NCBI GenBank assembly: GCA_007118525.1 | Contig: SKRK01000167.1 | Location: 1 to 8,563 of the forward strand | DNA: 8,563 nucleotides | DNA from: Balneolaceae bacterium | Lineage (GTDB): Bacteria > Bacteroidota > Rhodothermia > Balneolales > Balneolaceae | Direction of reading: 5' to 3' | Part shown: in pieces, positions 4,862-8,563 of the stretch | Layout of the letters: every line of letters begins with the position of its first letter | How positions within the stretch are numbered: the stretch's first letter is position 1 | The notes under the pieces: generated by a model | Database searches by the model: none | Seen by the model: only the letters and a program-made list of their open reading frames with translations | What the model was told of the DNA's origin: nothing | Translations under genes and position numbers: made by a program

Positions 4862-7291
4862 TTGACTGATTCGACCAGCACATCCCCCGCCGATAATGAA
4901 TTTCTTTTTGAGAACGACTACTCTTACGTTACATCGAAAGGTGAAGTAAAGCTCAAAAAAACCAAGCTCTTTGAAGAGAGAACCCTTACCACTACAGAAG
5001 CCGATTCTGTTGATGCACAGATAGAGGCTTTTACAAAAGCTTTTTTAAATCTTGAAGCAAAAGTGGATCAGTTTTTTGAAGGAATAGAGGAGAGATTGGC
5101 TGAAGATGCAGCCGCGGTTGAACAGAACTTTAAAGAATTGATTAAAGAGTTGACGGAGGCTGATGCCATTGGTGATTTTGAGGCACTCATAAATCGTGCT
5201 AAAAAAGACTTTGAAGAAATTAAAAAATCTCCTGTTCAGGAAGATGAGCCCGAAAAGGAGGAGGCTGATTCCGAAACAGTTGAGCCTGTAAAGGAGGAGC
5301 CTGTTGCGGAAGCAGGGGAATCTGTTAAGGAAGAAACAGTCGAAAAGGCTGCGGAAGAAAGCCGGGATGAAGAGAAAGTTGTAGAAAAATCTGAAGATTC
5401 AGAGCCGGATAAGGAAGAGCCTGTTGCGGAAGATGAAGTGCCTGTTAAGGAGGAGACTGCCGAAAAGGCTGCGGAAGAAGCCCCGGGCGAAGAGAAAGTC
5501 GCAGAAAAACCTGAAGGTCCAGAGCCGGATAAGAAAGAGACTGTCGCAAAGGCTGAATCGGTAGAAGAGGTGTCAGGTGCTGAGACCGGTGAAGAAATAT
5601 CAGAAGAGACCGTTAAGGATGAAGAATCCACTAAGTATTACCAGGAATTGGCTGATAAAGCCGAAGAACTTATGAAAATGAGTGACTGGGCGTATGTATC
5701 GATGGAATTTGACAATATTGACCTTCAGTGGGAGGAGGGCCCGGATCCCGGCGAGATTGACATACGCAGCCTGAAAGATAAAATCGATTCTCTGCGCGAT
5801 GAATTTGAACAAAAGAAAAAGGATCATTACGAAGAGCAAAAAAGAATCCGGCTCGAAAATCTGGAGAAAAAGAAAGATTTCCTCAGGCAGCTGAAAGAGA
5901 TTATAGACGAAAAGAAGTGGACTCGCACTAAAGATGTTGCCAGAATTAAAGGGCGATGGGAGCATATCAAACCGATACCATCAGAAGAAGTTGAAAAACT
6001 GCAAACTCAATTCGATTCACTGATTACTACTTTCGATGAGCATAAAGTAGATCGTCTGGTTAAGCAAAAGCAGCAGGAAGAGGATAATTTGACCGGTAAA
6101 CTGGTTATCCTCGAGAAAATGGAGAGCTTTTCGGAAAAGTTGGAAGAGAAGTCTGATTGGAAAGATTTAGAGAAAAATTTTGAAGATCTGAATAAACAGT
6201 TCAGAAAAATCGGACGCGTTCCTTCCGAAAAAAATCAGGAGATTTGGGATCGCTATCATAAAGCTCAGGATACTTTTCACTCGATGCGTTTTAAGCACGA
6301 TAAGAAGTATCGGAATGACATTGAGAAATTTCTCTCACAGAAGAAAAAACTGATTGACGAAGCCGAAGCACTCATTGATTCAGATGATTTGGCTGATGCA
6401 GCCCGAAAAGTGAATAAACTCCATCGCCGGTGGAAAAAAGTAGGGAACCTGCCGCAGAAGGATGAAAATGAGATGTGGGATCGTTTTAAGGCAGCAACGG
6501 ATGCATTTAATGATAAGAAATCTGAAAATCTCGACGTCCTCAGGGAGCAGGAAGATGAGAACTATAATGAAAAGCTTAAACTGATTGATAAGGCCAATGA
6601 ATTGAAAGATTCGGAGGATTGGGAGAAGACACACAAAGAGTTTCAGAACCTGATGAATACCTGGAAGAATATTGGGCCCGTACCAAAACGGCTGTCAGGT
6701 AAAATCTGGAAGAAATTTAAAGGCGCAATGGATCACTTTTACGACAAGCGCCGCGACCACTTCAAAGAGGTTAAGGAGGAGAGAAAAGATAATCTTAAGG
6801 AGAAAGAGGAGGCTCTTGAGAAACTCGCTGAATTAAAATCACATGAAGATCCGATTAAAGCTGTGGAGCTTGCCAAGCCGCTTCAGGAAGAATTTAAGAA
6901 AGCAGGATATGTCCCCATAAAGCATAAAAACAGGATGTGGAAAGAGTATAGGGAGACCTGCGACGTGATATACGAACGGTTCAGGGCCGCCAAGGCAGCA
7001 GTAGAAGTTGTTGGCCGGCAAAACCTGGGGCAATTCTCATCGGAAGATATCTCCGATATCAGAAGTAAACAGAACGAATTAAATAAACTGAAAAAGACCG
7101 TTAATAAGCTCAGTAGCGAACTTATTCAAATGAAAGAATCGCTCAGCTATTTTAAGCCCGCCGGCAAGACCAGCAGCCTTCTTGATGATGTAAAAAAACG
7201 AATAGAAACAGCTGAGAATGACCTGGAAAATAAGGAAAAAAGGCTGGCTGACCTAGAAAGAGAGATTGATACAATTAGGAATGAATCTTAA
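4862..7291 (+). CDS. Large DUF349 repeat protein, coiled-coil rich
   Basis: Cytoplasmic, strongly charged, helical protein of 809 aa if started at TTG 4862. No ATG occurs in frame near the start. TTG 4838 would give 817 aa, but it lies inside a likely promoter, and an AAAGG at 4847-4851 sits 10 nt before 4862. Order: N-terminal segment (1-130); an acidic Glu/Lys/Pro/Val linker (about 131-260) with two tandem 40-residue repeats (144-183 and 184-223, 28 of 40 identical) and a partial third; then six DUF349-like modules whose marker Trp/Phe (W/F-x-x-[IVA]-G-x-[VL]-P in the later ones) falls at residues 290, 366, 447, 524, 601 and 678, with an exact 77-residue period for the last four; and a C-terminal coiled coil (about 715-809). 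DUF349 has no firmly established function that I know of. There is no signal peptide or membrane segment. The following hydrolase may be co-transcribed. Confidence 0.9.
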   Translation: MTDSTSTSPADNEFLFENDYSYVTSKGEVKLKKTKLFEERTLTTTEADSVDAQIEAFTKAFLNLEAKVDQFFEGIEERLAEDAAAVEQNFKELIKELTEADAIGDFEALINRAKKDFEEIKKSPVQEDEPEKEEADSETVEPVKEEPVAEAGESVKEETVEKAAEESRDEEKVVEKSEDSEPDKEEPVAEDEVPVKEETAEKAAEEAPGEEKVAEKPEGPEPDKKETVAKAESVEEVSGAETGEEISEETVKDEESTKYYQELADKAEELMKMSDWAYVSMEFDNIDLQWEEGPDPGEIDIRSLKDKIDSLRDEFEQKKKDHYEEQKRIRLENLEKKKDFLRQLKEIIDEKKWTRTKDVARIKGRWEHIKPIPSEEVEKLQTQFDSLITTFDEHKVDRLVKQKQQEEDNLTGKLVILEKMESFSEKLEEKSDWKDLEKNFEDLNKQFRKIGRVPSEKNQEIWDRYHKAQDTFHSMRFKHDKKYRNDIEKFLSQKKKLIDEAEALIDSDDLADAARKVNKLHRRWKKVGNLPQKDENEMWDRFKAATDAFNDKKSENLDVLREQEDENYNEKLKLIDKANELKDSEDWEKTHKEFQNLMNTWKNIGPVPKRLSGKIWKKFKGAMDHFYDKRRDHFKEVKEERKDNLKEKEEALEKLAELKSHEDPIKAVELAKPLQEEFKKAGYVPIKHKNRMWKEYRETCDVIYERFRAAKAAVEVVGRQNLGQFSSEDISDIRSKQNELNKLKKTVNKLSSELIQMKESLSYFKPAGKTSSLLDDVKKRIETAENDLENKEKRLADLEREIDTIRNES
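5291..5560 (+). repeat. 120-bp in-frame tandem repeat in the DUF349 gene
   Basis: Two head-to-tail 120-bp units (5291-5410 and 5411-5530) each begin AAGGA[AG]GAGCCTGTTGCGGA and end with AGAGCCGGAT; a third, decayed copy starts at 5531 (AAGAAAGAGACTGTCGC) and fades by about 5560. The period is a multiple of three, so copies add whole 40-residue units to the acidic linker. The region is a likely site of length variation between strains. Confidence 0.88.
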
Positions 7292-7294
7292 CAT

Positions 7295-7328
7295 ACAGGG
7301 GTCTCTCAGTGCAAATTGAGAGAGCTGT
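7295..7328 (+). other. Hairpin between the DUF349 and hydrolase genes
   Basis: TCTCTCA (7302-7308) pairs with TGAGAGA (7317-7323) around an 8-nt loop, and ACAG (7295-7298) can pair with CTGT (7325-7328) across a GGG/G bulge. No T-run follows, unlike the other terminators here, so it may be a weak terminator, an RNA-processing site or a translation-control structure in a shared transcript. Confidence 0.5.
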
Positions 7329-7366
7329 AAAAGAGTAGTGCTCAACGTTCAATAGCTCAAGAATTA

Positions 7367-8563
7367 TTGCAAAAGAAAAACTTATATACCACGTATGTGC
7401 TGGCTGATCAGTCGGTTAAAGAGAAGTTGCGCGATCAGCTTGGCCTTTTGCAGACAGATCTTATCTTTTCCAATGGAATTTATGAAACTGAGAAGTTCTT
7501 GTCGGAGAATCAGCCAGATCTGATTGTTATTGACAAATCTTTCATGGAACAGCATTCTGAAGAGTTCGGGATGATTTCCATGTTGTACCCTGCGCTGAAA
7601 TTTATTCCGCTTATTTACCTGGGTAGCCCAAACGATAACTTTGTTTCATTACTCAATCACTACAGGATTTTAGACTGTTTCGAAGGATCCGATTTTGTTC
7701 CGGTGCTTTCAAAAGCTTCAGAACACCTTAAGCCATCGGTTCGAATTCGTTTATGGGGGGTTAGAGGATCTACTCCATGTGCTAATTTTGAGAATATGGG
7801 CTATGGAGGGAATACAAGCTGCGTGGAGATTAATGCCCCGGGAGTAGATAACCTTCTCATTCTGGATAGCGGAACGGGAATCAGAAACCTGGGAAATTAC
7901 CTTGAAAGGCATAATTCGAAGAGCTTTAGCGGTCAGATTTTCATTACACATCCACACTGGGACCATATACAGGGATTTCCCTTTTTTAAGCCGTTTTACT
8001 CATCCCGAAATAAATTCTCAATACATCTTCCTGAACAATACAGGGGCGGAGCGCAGGAGATTCTGTCGGGGCACCTTACAAAAACGTTTTTCCCTGTTAC
8101 ACTCGATATGCTCGATGCTCAGCTCGAATACATCACACAGAAAGAGGAGATGCAACAGTTTCCCGGGTATACAATCGAATATATTGTGGCCAACCATCCT
8201 ACCAAAACAGCCATCTATAAGCTAAAAATTAACGGTTTAACCATTGTATACGCACCTGATAATGAAATACCGCTCAAATCTTCGCCCATTCGATTTTTAG
8301 ACCTTTTTGAAGAGTTTATTAAAGATTGTGATCTGCTTATTCACGGTGGTCAGTATTCGTTAAATCAGTACAATGAGAAAGTTGGATGGGGGCATTCGGC
8401 GTGGGAGAGAGTGGTTGAAATAGCCAAAAGGAATGGCGTAAAAAAGCTATTTATTACCCATCATGATCCCGATTCAAATGATAACATTCTTTCTAAAAGG
8501 GATGAGAAACTAAAGCAGTATACCAGCTCAACGCTTTCGGAGGTCTGTTTGGCGAAAGAGGGA
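7367..8563 (+). CDS. MBL-fold metallo-hydrolase with N-terminal degenerate receiver domain, partial
   Basis: The frame is open from 7331 to the right edge, giving 399 codons from TTG 7367; by comparison with the family it ends soon after the window. Residues about 5-118 look like a response-regulator receiver: a beta strand YTTYVLAD (Asp14) and PDLIVID with Asp56 at the phospho-acceptor place. The usual Thr/Ser (here Gly in IPLIYLGS) and Lys (here around CFEGSDF) are absent. Residues 125 onward are a metallo-beta-lactamase-fold hydrolase: RLWGVRGSTP, YGGNTSC, LDSGTG (Asp167), the metal motif HPHWDH (His195, His197, Asp199, His200), His277, APDNE with Asp298, GWGHS with His343, and THHDP with His365/His366. 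The arrangement resembles RNase Z/PhnP/class III phosphodiesterase-like enzymes; the substrate is unknown. No ATG exists before 7544, which lies inside the receiver; GTG 7397 would remove the first strand, so TTG 7367 is preferred. Confidence 0.88.
   Translation, partial: MQKKNLYTTYVLADQSVKEKLRDQLGLLQTDLIFSNGIYETEKFLSENQPDLIVIDKSFMEQHSEEFGMISMLYPALKFIPLIYLGSPNDNFVSLLNHYRILDCFEGSDFVPVLSKASEHLKPSVRIRLWGVRGSTPCANFENMGYGGNTSCVEINAPGVDNLLILDSGTGIRNLGNYLERHNSKSFSGQIFITHPHWDHIQGFPFFKPFYSSRNKFSIHLPEQYRGGAQEILSGHLTKTFFPVTLDMLDAQLEYITQKEEMQQFPGYTIEYIVANHPTKTAIYKLKINGLTIVYAPDNEIPLKSSPIRFLDLFEEFIKDCDLLIHGGQYSLNQYNEKVGWGHSAWERVVEIAKRNGVKKLFITHHDPDSNDNILSKRDEKLKQYTSSTLSEVCLAKEG

Noticed and set aside
5291..5560. 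Tandem repeat as a CRISPR-like array
   Set aside because: The units are 120 bp, contiguous with no spacers, diverged, and in frame inside a protein gene.
5236..5631. Minus-strand Ser-rich 131-codon frame opposite the DUF349 linker
   Set aside because: The Ser/Gly/Thr repeats are the antisense reading of the Glu/Lys-rich tandem repeat; there is no independent support.
7902..8225. 107-codon plus-strand frame inside the hydrolase
   Set aside because: It overlaps the metal-binding motif of the MBL-fold domain in another frame; the real frame carries all family motifs.
7544..8563. ATG 7544 as start of the hydrolase
   Set aside because: It would cut away half of a recognisable receiver-like domain, including Asp56, while the frame is open and protein-like back to 7367.

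Overview
The window looks like ordinary chromosome from a Bacteroidota-type bacterium, most probably of the Balneolales/Rhodothermia side. This placement is inferred from protein style, moderate-to-low GC, an S46 dipeptidyl-peptidase, a long multi-repeat DUF349 protein, weak use of Shine-Dalgarno sites, and one exact match to the Bacteroidota -7 promoter element (TAnnTTTG). No marker gene fixes the taxon. I see no rRNA, tRNA, CRISPR array, transposase, integrase or attachment site.

Layout: (1) positions 1-1394, minus strand: N-terminal two thirds of an S46-family serine peptidase, cut by the left edge. (2) A 112-bp divergent intergenic region, then an unrecognised 116-aa gene (1507-1857) ending in a strong terminator. 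(3) A Dps-type ferritin-like protein (1997-2500) with its own Shine-Dalgarno site and terminator. (4) A first MscS-type mechanosensitive channel (2583-3410), starting only 32 bp past the dps terminator. (5) A 387-bp gap with candidate regulatory signals and a possible 25-codon ORF, then a second MscS paralogue (3798-4616) with a perfect-palindrome terminator. (6) A large DUF349 repeat protein (about 4862-7291), probably with a TTG start. (7) A metallo-beta-lactamase-fold hydrolase with an N-terminal degenerate receiver domain (about 7367 to beyond the right edge), also lacking an ATG start.

Most genes appear to be single transcription units: convincing terminators follow the 116-aa gene, dps and both mscS genes. 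The exception may be the DUF349-hydrolase pair, which is separated by a hairpin with no T-tract. Functionally the central part is stress related: Dps protects DNA and stores iron, and the two MscS channels release solutes on hypo-osmotic shock. They are neighbours rather than a clear operon.

I did not find a convincing new multi-gene system. The points most worth a second look are the degenerate receiver fused to the hydrolase, the two non-ATG starts (one apparently overlapped by a promoter), the promoter-like signal nested in the dps terminator, and the two MscS paralogues with different pore-helix signatures.
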